A stretch of 64,000 nt of DNA from Streptomyces lavendulae subsp. lavendulae. Lineage in GTDB: Bacteria > Actinomycetota > Actinomycetes > Streptomycetales > Streptomycetaceae. Shown here piece by piece: positions 1-7,177 of the stretch (positions are counted from its first letter, which is position 1; every line of letters starts with the position of its first letter). Below the pieces are notes generated by a model that worked only from the letters and a program-made list of their open reading frames with translations, did no database searches and had not been told where the DNA came from. Where the stretch lies: positions 3,038,001 through 3,102,000 of the forward strand of contig NZ_CP024985.1 in NCBI RefSeq assembly GCF_002803845.1, given 5' to 3'. The position numbers and the translations under genes were made by a program.

Positions 1-99
1 ATGCTGGCGACTCTGACCGGCGCGGCCGTGGCCGCGGCCAACCCGATCGTCGACGACGAGCCCGTGTCCCGGGGCGTGCCGGCGCAGCAGAGCCGCTGA
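1..99 (+). CDS. C-terminal end of an unidentified protein (5' end outside window)
   Basis: Frame 1 is open from the first base to a TGA at 97-99 and encodes 33 residues, Ala-rich and ending in PAQQSR. The first codon happens to be ATG, but no upstream sequence is available, so this is most likely the tail of a longer gene. A strong hairpin at 127-163 follows, which fits the end of a transcription unit. No family can be assigned from such a short tail. Confidence 0.5.
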   Translation: MLATLTGAAVAAANPIVDDEPVSRGVPAQQSR

Positions 100-126
100 G
101 CCGCCGGTAGACGGACTCACGGTGTC

Positions 127-163
127 GGGCCGTACGTCACTCTTTTGAGGTGGCGTACGGCCC
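127..163 (+). terminator. Stem-loop terminator after the first gene
   Basis: Fourteen-base arms at 127-140 and 150-163 pair with one mismatch around a 9-base loop containing TTTT. It lies between the stop at 99 and the -10 box at 174 of the next gene, so it separates the two transcription units. Confidence 0.6.
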
Positions 164-185
164 TTCGGCGTTCTAGCGTGGCCGC

Positions 186-1178
186 ATGATCGAGCTTGAG
201 GGCCTTACCAAACGATTCGGCGCGAAGACCGCCGTGGACAACCTCAGCTTCCAGGTCAGACCGGGGGTGGTGACCGGCTTCCTCGGCCCCAACGGGGCGG
301 GGAAGTCCACGACCATGCGCATGATGCTCGACCTCGACAACCCGACCAACGGTACGGTCCGGATCGACGGCAAGCACTACCGGGACCTGACGGAACCGCT
401 GAAGCACATCGGGGCGCTGCTGGACGCGAAGGCCATGCACGGCGGCCGCAGCGCGTACAACAACCTCCTCTGCCTGGCCGAGTCGAACCGGATCCCGCGC
501 AGCCGCGTGGCCGAGGTCCTGGACCTCGTCGGCCTGACGCCGGTGGCGAAGAAGAAGTCGAAAGGATTTTCGCTCGGAATGGGCCAGAGGCTGGGAATCG
601 CCTCCGCCCTGCTCGGGGATCCGGAGATCCTCATGTTCGACGAACCCGTCAATGGTCTGGACCCGGAGGGAATTCTCTGGATCCGCAATCTTATGAAGGG
701 GCTGGCCGCCGAGGGGAGGACGATCTTCGTCTCCTCCCATCTGATGAGCGAAATGGCCCTGACCGCGGACCATTTGGTGGTGATCGGACAAGGGAGGCTC
801 CTTGCCGACTTGTCGATGTCCGATTTCATCCAGCAGAACTCGCGCAGTTACGTGCGCCTGCGCACCCCACAGCAGGAACGGCTGAAGGACGTCCTGCACG
901 AGGCCGGGATCGACGCCGTCAGCGTGCCCGCCACCGGAGCCCTGGAGATCGACGGGGTCCCGGCGGAGCGGCTCGGCGAGCTGGCCGCCCAGCACCAGAT
1001 CGTGCTGCACGAACTCAGCCCGCAACGGGCTTCACTGGAGGAAGCGTTCATGCGCATGACGGCGGACTCCGTCGAGTACCACGCCCACGCGCCGGGGACC
1101 ACCGCGCCCGCGGGCGCGGCCACCGCCGCCCCCGCCTGGGGCGCCGGCTACGAGGCGACGCGCGAAGGCGGCGAGTGA
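186..1178 (+). CDS. ABC transporter ATP-binding protein (pair 1)
   Basis: 330-residue ATPase of an ABC-2 type exporter, expected to energise the permease encoded 3 bp downstream. Walker A is GPNGAGKST (about residues 36-44). The signature is the BcrA-like variant FSLGMGQRLGIA, Walker B is LMFDEP and the switch histidine is in SSHLMSEM. The last ~30 residues are Ala/Pro-rich. A TAGCGT -10 box at 174-179 ends only 6 nt before the ATG and no Shine-Dalgarno is present, so the mRNA is probably leaderless. BcrA/CcmA-type exporters often move antibiotics or lipids, but the substrate cannot be read from sequence. It is a close paralogue of the ATPase at 2138-3262. Confidence 0.92.
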   Translation: MIELEGLTKRFGAKTAVDNLSFQVRPGVVTGFLGPNGAGKSTTMRMMLDLDNPTNGTVRIDGKHYRDLTEPLKHIGALLDAKAMHGGRSAYNNLLCLAESNRIPRSRVAEVLDLVGLTPVAKKKSKGFSLGMGQRLGIASALLGDPEILMFDEPVNGLDPEGILWIRNLMKGLAAEGRTIFVSSHLMSEMALTADHLVVIGQGRLLADLSMSDFIQQNSRSYVRLRTPQQERLKDVLHEAGIDAVSVPATGALEIDGVPAERLGELAAQHQIVLHELSPQRASLEEAFMRMTADSVEYHAHAPGTTAPAGAATAAPAWGAGYEATREGGE

Positions 1179-1181
1179 CCC

Positions 1182-1958
1182 ATGGCCTTCACCGCCGTCC
1201 TCAAGTCCGAGTGGACCAAGATCCGCACGGTCGCCTCCACGAGCTGGACCCTGGCCTGCGCCCTGCTGGTCACGGTCGGCATCAGCGCACTGCTCTGCTC
1301 CTTCGTCTCGTCCCGCTTCAAGGACATGTCCGCCGCGGAGAAGCTGACCTTCGACCCGACCATGACCAGCTTCGCGGGCATGTCCCTCGGCCAGCTGGCG
1401 ATGATCGTCTTCGGGGTCCTGGTGGTCGGCACCGAGTACAGCTCGGGCATGATCCGCACCTCGCTGGCCGCCGTGCCCCGGCGCGCGAGCTTCCTCTTCG
1501 GCAAGCTCACGGTCGCCACCGCCCTGGCGCTGGTCGTGGGTCTCGCCACCAGCTTCCTGTCCTTCTTCCTCGGCCAGGCCCTGCTGGGCGACCACGGCAT
1601 CGGCATCGGCGAGGACAACGTCCTGCGCGCGGTGGCCGGGGCCGGGGTGTACATGGCCCTGATCGCGCTGTTCTCGATGGGCGTGACCGCCGTCCTGCGC
1701 AGCTCGATCCTGGCGCTCGGCATCCTGATGCCGTTCTTCTTCCTGATCTCGACGATCCTCGGGGCCTTCGAGGCGACCCGGAAGGTGGCCCAGTACTTCC
1801 CGGACCAGGCCGGCTCCAAGATCATGGAAACCGTCACGGACACCACGAACCAGGTCCACGCTCCCTACGGCCCCTGGGGCGGACTCGGGATCATGCTCCT
1901 GTGGGTGCTGGCGGCCGTACTCGGCGGATACCTGGTGCTCAAGAAGCGCGACGCGTGA
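1182..1958 (+). CDS. ABC-2 type transporter permease (pair 1)
   Basis: 258-residue integral membrane protein with about six hydrophobic segments. It begins with the typical actinobacterial ABC-2 permease opening (F.AVLKSEWTKIRTVASTSW) and contains the conserved FGVLVVGTEYSSGMIRTSLAA segment. The start ATG lies 3 bp after the stop of the cognate ATPase, so the two genes form an operon and should assemble as a two-component exporter in the cytoplasmic membrane. The substrate is unknown. Confidence 0.9.
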   Translation: MAFTAVLKSEWTKIRTVASTSWTLACALLVTVGISALLCSFVSSRFKDMSAAEKLTFDPTMTSFAGMSLGQLAMIVFGVLVVGTEYSSGMIRTSLAAVPRRASFLFGKLTVATALALVVGLATSFLSFFLGQALLGDHGIGIGEDNVLRAVAGAGVYMALIALFSMGVTAVLRSSILALGILMPFFFLISTILGAFEATRKVAQYFPDQAGSKIMETVTDTTNQVHAPYGPWGGLGIMLLWVLAAVLGGYLVLKKRDA

Positions 1959-2022
1959 GGGACGGGAGTGACCCGGCGTCCTCCTTGTGACGGACGCCTC
2001 CCGTACTACGGGACATCCCGGA

Positions 2023-2054
2023 GCCGGATCTCAGGGAGAGCTCAGGGATCCGGC
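2023..2054. terminator. Possible hairpin between the two ABC gene pairs
   Basis: Eight-base perfect arms (GCCGGATC at 2023-2030, GATCCGGC at 2047-2054) flank a partly self-complementary interior. It lies in the 179-bp gap between pair 1 and pair 2 and may end the first operon. There is no U-tract, so this is only suggestive. Confidence 0.35.
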
Positions 2055-2137
2055 CCGGGAGGGAACCACGCAGGACTCGATATCCTCTTAAGGCGTACGC
2101 GGGCGAGAGCCGTCCCGGCCTGGCAAGGGGCAGCACG

Positions 2138-3262
2138 ATGATCGAGGCAGTCGGCCTGACCAAGCGCTTCGGCGCCAAGACCGCCGTCGACGGGCTTTCC
2201 TTCCAGGTCAAGCCGGGCCACGTCACCGGATTCCTCGGGCCCAACGGCTCCGGGAAGTCCACCACCATGCGCATGATCCTCGGCCTGGACCGGCCCACCG
2301 CCGGGCAGGTCACGATCAACGGCCTGCCCTTCCGGGAGCTGCCGAACGCCCAGCGGCACGTCGGGGCCCTGCTCGACGCCAAGGCCGTGCACGGCGGCCG
2401 GCGGGCCCGCGCGCACCTGCTGTCCATCGCCCAGCTCTCCGGGATCCCCGAGAAGCGGGTCGACGAGGTCCTGGGCGTGGTCGGGCTCCAGGACGCGGCC
2501 CGCCAGCGCACGAAGGGCTTCTCCCTCGGCATGGGGCAGCGGCTCGGCATCGCCACCGCCCTCCTCGGCGACCCTCAGGTCCTGCTCTTCGACGAGCCGG
2601 TCAACGGCCTCGACCCCGAGGGCATCCTCTGGGTCCGCAACCTGATGCGCCAGCTCGCCGCCGAGGGCCGTACCGTGTTCGTCTCCTCACACCTGATGAG
2701 CGAGATGGCGCTGACCGCCGACCACCTGATCGTGATCGGCCGGGGCCGGCTGCTGTCCGACATGAGCACCCAGGACTTCATCACCCACAACTCGGCCGGA
2801 TTCGCCCGGGTCCGCGTGGCGGGCAACGGCCCCGACGGCCGGGTCATCCTGGGGACGGCGCTGACGAAGGCGGGCGGCCGGGTGCTCCAGGAACCCGACG
2901 GCGCCCTGCGGGTGACCGGGCTGGAGCTGCCCCGCATCAGCGACCTCGCGCACGAGACCGGCGTACGCCTGTGGGAGCTGTCCCCGCACCGGGCCTCGCT
3001 GGAGGAGGCCTACATGCGGATGACCCAGTCCTCCGTCGAGTACACCTCCACCGACGACCCGCGCGCGGAGCTGTGGGAGCCCGAGCCGCTGACCGTCCCG
3101 GACTGGGAGGAGGAGGTGCAGGCCCCCGTGGTCCCCGCCGAGACCGCGGCGAGCTTCTTCGCTCCCCCGCCCCCCGGATCCGCCGCGCGGCCCTTCCTGA
3201 TGCCCGGCAGCCCCGCCGATCTCGCCCCCGCCGCCCAGAACAGCCCCGAGGAACCCCGATGA
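2138..3262 (+). CDS. ABC transporter ATP-binding protein (pair 2)
   Basis: 374-residue ABC exporter ATPase, clearly paralogous to the protein at 186-1178 (shared LTKRFGAKTAVD start and SLGMGQRLGIA signature). Walker A is GPNGSGKST, Walker B LLFDEP, and the switch region SSHLMSEM. Compared with its paralogue it has a ~65-residue acidic/Pro-rich C-terminal extension ending just before the stop. It overlaps the downstream permease start by 4 bp (ATGA), so translation is coupled. The gap upstream holds GGGAACC near 2061 and TATCCTCTTA near 2081, a possible extracytoplasmic-sigma-type promoter, but this is weak. Confidence 0.92.
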   Translation: MIEAVGLTKRFGAKTAVDGLSFQVKPGHVTGFLGPNGSGKSTTMRMILGLDRPTAGQVTINGLPFRELPNAQRHVGALLDAKAVHGGRRARAHLLSIAQLSGIPEKRVDEVLGVVGLQDAARQRTKGFSLGMGQRLGIATALLGDPQVLLFDEPVNGLDPEGILWVRNLMRQLAAEGRTVFVSSHLMSEMALTADHLIVIGRGRLLSDMSTQDFITHNSAGFARVRVAGNGPDGRVILGTALTKAGGRVLQEPDGALRVTGLELPRISDLAHETGVRLWELSPHRASLEEAYMRMTQSSVEYTSTDDPRAELWEPEPLTVPDWEEEVQAPVVPAETAASFFAPPPPGSAARPFLMPGSPADLAPAAQNSPEEPR

Positions 3263-4113
3263 CCGCCACCGCCGACGCGACCCCGGCCGCGAGCGCGCGG
3301 CAGGACGGGGGCTACAGCTCGCCGCTGCCCACCCCGCGGCCCCACCTCGGGCACGCCCTGGCCTCGGAGTGGACCAAGCTGACCTCCGTGCGCTCCACCG
3401 TGTGGACACTCGGCTCCCTCGTGGCCCTGGTCGTCGGCATCGGCGTCTTCGCCGTGCTGCAGACCGGTTCCGCCGACTACAAGTCGATCCCCTTCGTCGC
3501 GCCCGCCCTCTTCGGCATGATGGTGGGCCAGCTCGCCGTCATGGTGCTCGGAGTGCTGACCGTCTCCTCCGAGTACGGCACCGGCCTGATCCGGACCACC
3601 CTCACCGCCGCCCCGGACCGGCTGCGGGTGCTCACCGCCAAGTACCTCGTCTTCGGCGCGGTCGCCTTCGGGGTCACCCTGGGCTCGGTGGCGTTCGTGG
3701 GCATCTCCGCCGCCCTCCTGCGCAACGGCCCCGAGGCCGGGTACCACGGCGCCGGCGAGTGGGTGGGCGCCTTGGGCGGCTGCCTCTACGTGACCCTGCT
3801 GGGCGTCCTCGCGCTCGCCGTCGGCGCCCTCGTACGGCACTCGGCCGGCGGGATCGCCATCATGCTCGGCCTGGTCACGATGCCCCCGGTCCTCGGGGCG
3901 ATCCTCACGGGGTGGCCCGTCAGCAGGGAGATCGGTCTGACGGTGGTCCGCTACAACGCGCCGATGGGGCTGATCCAGCTCTTCGGGCTGCCCAACAGCG
4001 GCATGGACGGCAGCCCGACCCCCAGCGACCTGGCCCAGCTGGGGCTGCTGGTCCTGGTGACCGCGCTCGCCGTCACCGCCTCGTACGTGGTGGTGCGCCG
4101 CCGCGACGTCTGA
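3259..4113 (+). CDS. ABC-2 type transporter permease (pair 2)
   Basis: 284-residue membrane permease, with a ~35-residue hydrophilic N-terminus and then LASEWTKLTSVRSTVWTLG leading into about six transmembrane segments. The conserved SSEYGTGLIRTTLTAAP block matches the pair 1 permease. The ATG at 3259 overlaps the TGA of the ATPase gene, which fixes the start. Together they form a second ABC-2 exporter beside the first, most simply explained by an old tandem duplication of the operon. The substrate is unknown. Confidence 0.9.
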   Translation: MTATADATPAASARQDGGYSSPLPTPRPHLGHALASEWTKLTSVRSTVWTLGSLVALVVGIGVFAVLQTGSADYKSIPFVAPALFGMMVGQLAVMVLGVLTVSSEYGTGLIRTTLTAAPDRLRVLTAKYLVFGAVAFGVTLGSVAFVGISAALLRNGPEAGYHGAGEWVGALGGCLYVTLLGVLALAVGALVRHSAGGIAIMLGLVTMPPVLGAILTGWPVSREIGLTVVRYNAPMGLIQLFGLPNSGMDGSPTPSDLAQLGLLVLVTALAVTASYVVVRRRDV

Positions 4114-4125
4114 GCCCCGGGCCGG

Positions 4126-4452
4126 TCAGTACCTCGGCGCGTTGCGGGACCGCTGCACCTTCGAGGTGCGGCGGTCCTTCGCGTTCCAGCAGGCCTTGTG
4201 CCAGTGCCGCCGGTCGTCCACGCCGCCGTACTCGGGCCAGGCCACCAGGTGCGGGGTGCCCGAGGGGATCTCCTGGTCGCAGCCGGGGCAGCGGTAGCGC
4301 TTGCCCGCGGCGCTCGCCCCCGCCACGTGCCGGACCTTCCACTCCTCGCCCTGGTACTCCTCGGTCCGCTCCAGGCCGTACCGGTCGAGGCCGGTCGCAG
4401 GTCGTTCGTCCGGAGTCTCGCCGCCCCTGGGGCGGTTGTGGCGCGGTGACAC
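4126..4452 (-). CDS. Small zinc-ribbon-like protein, conserved hypothetical
   Basis: 108 residues if the GTG at 4452 is used. A GAGG at suitable spacing precedes that GTG, and the longer open frame upstream reads poorly. The protein has a basic N-terminus and a CPGC pair, then HLVAW and a HWHKACW segment, so C-x2-C with distal His and Cys could bind one zinc ion. Such proteins are common in Streptomyces and are sometimes labelled ATP/GTP-binding, but no P-loop is visible here. It converges on the ABC permease with only 12 bp between. Function unknown. Confidence 0.75.
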   Translation of the reverse strand: MSPRHNRPRGGETPDERPATGLDRYGLERTEEYQGEEWKVRHVAGASAAGKRYRCPGCDQEIPSGTPHLVAWPEYGGVDDRRHWHKACWNAKDRRTSKVQRSRNAPRY

Positions 4453-4583
4453 GTATACCTCACGAATGGGCGGCCGACAGTGACTTTCTCCCAGACTACG
4501 CGCAGCGAGCCCGGGTACCCGCAGGGTGGCGGACGGAGGCCGGACCCATAAGAGAACCGGCCCGACAATCTCAATAACTTTGC

Positions 4584-4614
4584 TGTCAGACCGTGCCTTT
4601 GGCACGTGTCAGAC
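4584..4614. repeat. Hairpin bracketed by TGTCAGAC direct repeats
   Basis: CGTGCC-TTT-GGCACG (4592-4606) is a 6-bp hairpin with the octamer TGTCAGAC directly on each side (4584-4591 and 4607-4614). It lies in the 243-bp gap between the divergent genes starting at 4452 and 4696, where a regulator could bind. Nothing else is recognisable in that gap except the ribosome site of the next gene. Confidence 0.4.
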
Positions 4615-4695
4615 GTTGTTGCCATCAGATGCTGATGTCATCAACGAGTCGGTCCACCTGGGGGAGGCCGCGTCAGCCGCGAGGAGGCTAAGGCG

Positions 4696-5727
4696 ATGCG
4701 CGTAGGAGCGTTTGTACTGGCGGCCCAGTTCCCGGGCCAGGGACAGGGCGAGGCACTGCACCGGGCGGTGCGGACCGCCGAGGTGGCCGAGGAGGCCGGA
4801 CTGGACTCCGTCTGGCTGGCCGAGCACCATTTCGTGCCGTACGGCGTCTGCCCGTCGGCGGTGACCCTGGCGGCCCTGCTGCTGGGCCGGACCCGGCGGC
4901 TGCGGGTCGGCACGGCGGTGAGCGTGCTGCCGAGCACGCACCCGGTGGCCCTCGGGGAGCAGGCGGCCCTGCTCCACGTCACCTCGGGCGGCCGGTTCAC
5001 CCTGGGGGTGGGCCGGGGCGGGCCGTGGGTGGACCTGGAGGTGTTCGGGGCCGGCCTGGAGGCCTACGAGACGGGCTTCCCCGAGGACCTCGACCTGTTG
5101 CGCCGCTGGCTGACCGAGCCCCGGGTGGGCGCCGCCGGGGCGCGGCACGGCTTCCGCGAGGTGGCCGTCGTACCGTGCCCGGCGCAGGCCCTGGACGGGG
5201 ACGGGAGTGGGCCGGAAGTGATCGTCGCCTGCACCTCCCCGACGTCGGTGCGCCTCGCCGCCGAGCGGGGGCTGCCGATGCTGCTGGGCATGCACAGCGG
5301 GGACGAGGAGAAGGCGGAGATGGTCGCGCTGTGGGGGCGGACCGCGCGGGAGGCGGGCCACTCCCCCGAGACCGTACGGGCGGCCGGGCACGTGTCGGCC
5401 GGGGTGTGCCAGCTGGCGGACCGCACGGCGGACGCCCGGGAGGCCCTGCTCAAGGCGATGCCGGGCTGGCTCCGGCAGGGCCTGGACGCCCATGTGACGG
5501 TGGACGGCCGGCAGCGCTCGATGCGCGACCCCGTCGCCTACACCGAGCTCCTGTGCGACCTGCATCCGGTCGGCAGCCCCGCCCTGGCCGCGGACCGGCT
5601 GGCGGCGACGGCCGAGCGCACCGGTATCACGCGCTTCGCCCTGCTGACCGAGGGCTCCGGCGACCTCGCGGCGACGGAGGAGAACGTGCGGCGGCTCGGC
5701 ACGGAGGTGCTGCCGCTGCTGGTGTGA
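4696..5727 (+). CDS. LLM-class flavin-dependent oxidoreductase
   Basis: 343-residue luciferase-like monooxygenase fold protein, expected to be an FMN- or F420-dependent cytoplasmic oxidoreductase. It opens with MRVGAFVLAAQFPGQ and contains DSVWLAEHHF, the typical LLM strand-loop carrying the EHH motif, and LRVGTAVSVLPSTHPV. It ends in a regular TIM-barrel tail (NVRRLGTEVLPLL). An AGGAGG a few bases upstream fixes the ATG. The gene is monocistronic and is followed by a strong hairpin at 5771-5818. The substrate is unknown. Confidence 0.85.
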   Translation: MRVGAFVLAAQFPGQGQGEALHRAVRTAEVAEEAGLDSVWLAEHHFVPYGVCPSAVTLAALLLGRTRRLRVGTAVSVLPSTHPVALGEQAALLHVTSGGRFTLGVGRGGPWVDLEVFGAGLEAYETGFPEDLDLLRRWLTEPRVGAAGARHGFREVAVVPCPAQALDGDGSGPEVIVACTSPTSVRLAAERGLPMLLGMHSGDEEKAEMVALWGRTAREAGHSPETVRAAGHVSAGVCQLADRTADAREALLKAMPGWLRQGLDAHVTVDGRQRSMRDPVAYTELLCDLHPVGSPALAADRLAATAERTGITRFALLTEGSGDLAATEENVRRLGTEVLPLLV

Positions 5728-5770
5728 CGCGGGCGGGACGCGGCGGTCCCGGGTCCGGGGACGGGCCTGG

Positions 5771-5818
5771 GCTGCCGCTCCGGTGTCAGTCGCACCTCCC
5801 GCGACACGGAGCGGCAGC
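5771..5818. terminator. Bidirectional terminator between convergent genes
   Basis: GCTGCCGCTCCGGTGTC (5771-5787) pairs with GACACGGAGCGGCAGC (5803-5818), with one bulged base and a 15-base loop. It sits in the 105-bp gap between the converging oxidoreductase gene and the SCO5389-family gene and can serve both. Confidence 0.7.
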
Positions 5819-5832
5819 GGAGTACGGTCCCG

Positions 5833-6225
5833 CTAGCAGTCGCGCAGTTCCGGCGACTGGTTGAGCAGCTGGCCGCGGATGGACGTGAACTTGGCCAGCC
5901 GGTCGTCCACCGAGGGATCGAGCGGGAACACCGCTACCCGGTGGCAGTTCTGGAATGCCAGGCGCACCCCGAAGTGCCGCTGCAGCGCACCGCGTATCGC
6001 GTCACTCGCGAGCGCGCGCAGCAGCTGCCCACGGGCCTGCTCGTCCGGCGGCGGCGTCTGGTTGTCGGCGAACTCTCCGCCCTCAACCTCCAGCTGGGCC
6101 GTCAACGAGCTGATCATCTCCCATGCGTAGGGCAGGGAGGTCCGGACGCAGTCGACGAATGCGGCTTCGTCGACCTCGCCTCGCTCGGCCTGTTCGAGTA
6201 GGGCCGGTGAGACGTCGAGCGACAT
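5833..6225 (-). CDS. SCO5389 family protein (conserved actinobacterial hypothetical)
   Basis: 130 residues from an ATG preceded by AGAGGAGAA. The longer open frame upstream is not needed. The sequence (MSLDVSPALLEQAERGEV at the start, QLLNQSPELRDC at the end) matches my memory of the streptomycete SCO5389 family, which is very strongly conserved and has no known function. It is soluble and mostly helical, with no signal peptide or membrane segment. It is transcribed divergently from nucS. The near-invariance suggests a core cellular role. Confidence 0.8.
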   Translation of the reverse strand: MSLDVSPALLEQAERGEVDEAAFVDCVRTSLPYAWEMISSLTAQLEVEGGEFADNQTPPPDEQARGQLLRALASDAIRGALQRHFGVRLAFQNCHRVAVFPLDPSVDDRLAKFTSIRGQLLNQSPELRDC

Positions 6226-6445
6226 GGGTTCTCCTCTCGTGACCCCGGACGATTGGGTTGCCGGAGTCTTACGGGCAGGGAGGGAGGCCGCGACGCAGCG
6301 TGCACGCTCGGCAACCTCCCGCTCACCACGGTAGGCGCCCGCCGGGTACCGCACCAGGAGAATGCGCATACAACGCGCCATCGGCGAACGGGGCTTTCAG
6401 GGGCGAATCGCGTGGAGGCCTTCTCGTCGAGTAGCGTTGCCGACC

Positions 6446-7117
6446 ATGCGTCTCGTCATTGCCCGCTGCTCCGTCGACTACGCGGGCCGGCTCACCGCCC
6501 ATCTGCCCTCGGCACCCCGTCTGATCCTCGTGAAGGCCGACGGCAGTGTCTCGATCCACGCGGACGACCGAGCGTACAAACCGCTCAACTGGATGTCCCC
6601 GCCGTGCACCCTCAAGGAGGGGACCGGAGACGACGCGGGCGTCTGGACCGTCGTCAACAAGGCGGGCGAGAAGCTCATCATCACCATGGAAGAGGTCCTC
6701 CACGACTCCTCCCACGAGCTGGGCACCGACCCCGGGCTCATCAAGGACGGCGTCGAGGCGCACCTCCAGGAGCTGCTCGCCGACCGCATCGACACCCTGG
6801 GCGACGGGTACACCCTGATCCGGCGGGAGTACATGACGGCGATCGGCCCCGTGGACATCCTGTGCCGGGACGCCTCGGGTGCGACGGTGGCGGTGGAGAT
6901 CAAGCGCCGTGGGGAGATCGACGGGGTCGAGCAGCTCACCCGGTACCTGGAACTCCTCAACCGCGACCCGCACCTGGCGCCGGTCCGGGGGATCTTCGCG
7001 GCCCAGGAGATCAAGCCGCAGGCGCGGGTGCTCGCCAACGACCGCGGCATGGACTGCGTGGTCCTCGACTACAACGCCCTGCGCGGCATCGAGGACGACA
7101 AGCTCCGCCTCTTCTGA
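6446..7117 (+). CDS. nucS: Endonuclease NucS (EndoMS), mismatch-specific
   Basis: 223 residues, the normal NucS length. In Actinobacteria, which lack MutSL, NucS/EndoMS cuts both strands at certain mismatches and underlies a non-canonical mismatch repair pathway. The N-terminal DNA-binding/dimerisation half starts [16 protein letters not shown]. The C-terminal RecB-like nuclease half has the catalytic pattern GPVDIL...[10 protein letters not shown], with the Asp, Glu and Lys present. The C-terminus DDKLRLF is of the type that contacts the beta sliding clamp. A TAGCGT -10 box (6432-6437) ends 8 nt before the ATG and no Shine-Dalgarno is visible, so the transcript is probably leaderless. Confidence 0.96.
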   Translation: MRLVIARCSVDYAGRLTAHLPSAPRLILVKADGSVSIHADDRAYKPLNWMSPPCTLKEGTGDDAGVWTVVNKAGEKLIITMEEVLHDSSHELGTDPGLIKDGVEAHLQELLADRIDTLGDGYTLIRREYMTAIGPVDILCRDASGATVAVEIKRRGEIDGVEQLTRYLELLNRDPHLAPVRGIFAAQEIKPQARVLANDRGMDCVVLDYNALRGIEDDKLRLF

Positions 7118-7136
7118 GCCGGTCCTTCCGACCGTG

Positions 7137-7172
7137 CGACGGCCCCCCGAGCGACTGCTCGGGGGGCCGTCG
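7137..7172. terminator. Strong bidirectional terminator after nucS
   Basis: A perfect 16-bp G/C-rich stem (7137-7152 with 7157-7172) closes a GACT tetraloop. It lies in the 60-bp gap between the converging nucS and ATPase genes. Confidence 0.85.
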
Positions 7173-7177
7173 TCGTG

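Noticed and set aside
1..99. Assigning the first partial gene to a coiled-coil cytoskeletal protein such as FilP or Scy from recalled gene order
   Set aside because: Only 33 residues are visible, without coiled-coil character, so the assignment cannot be supported.
117..1025. Long minus-strand frame over the first ABC ATPase
   Set aside because: It is an antisense shadow of a well-supported gene in a high-G+C sequence, with no motif of its own.
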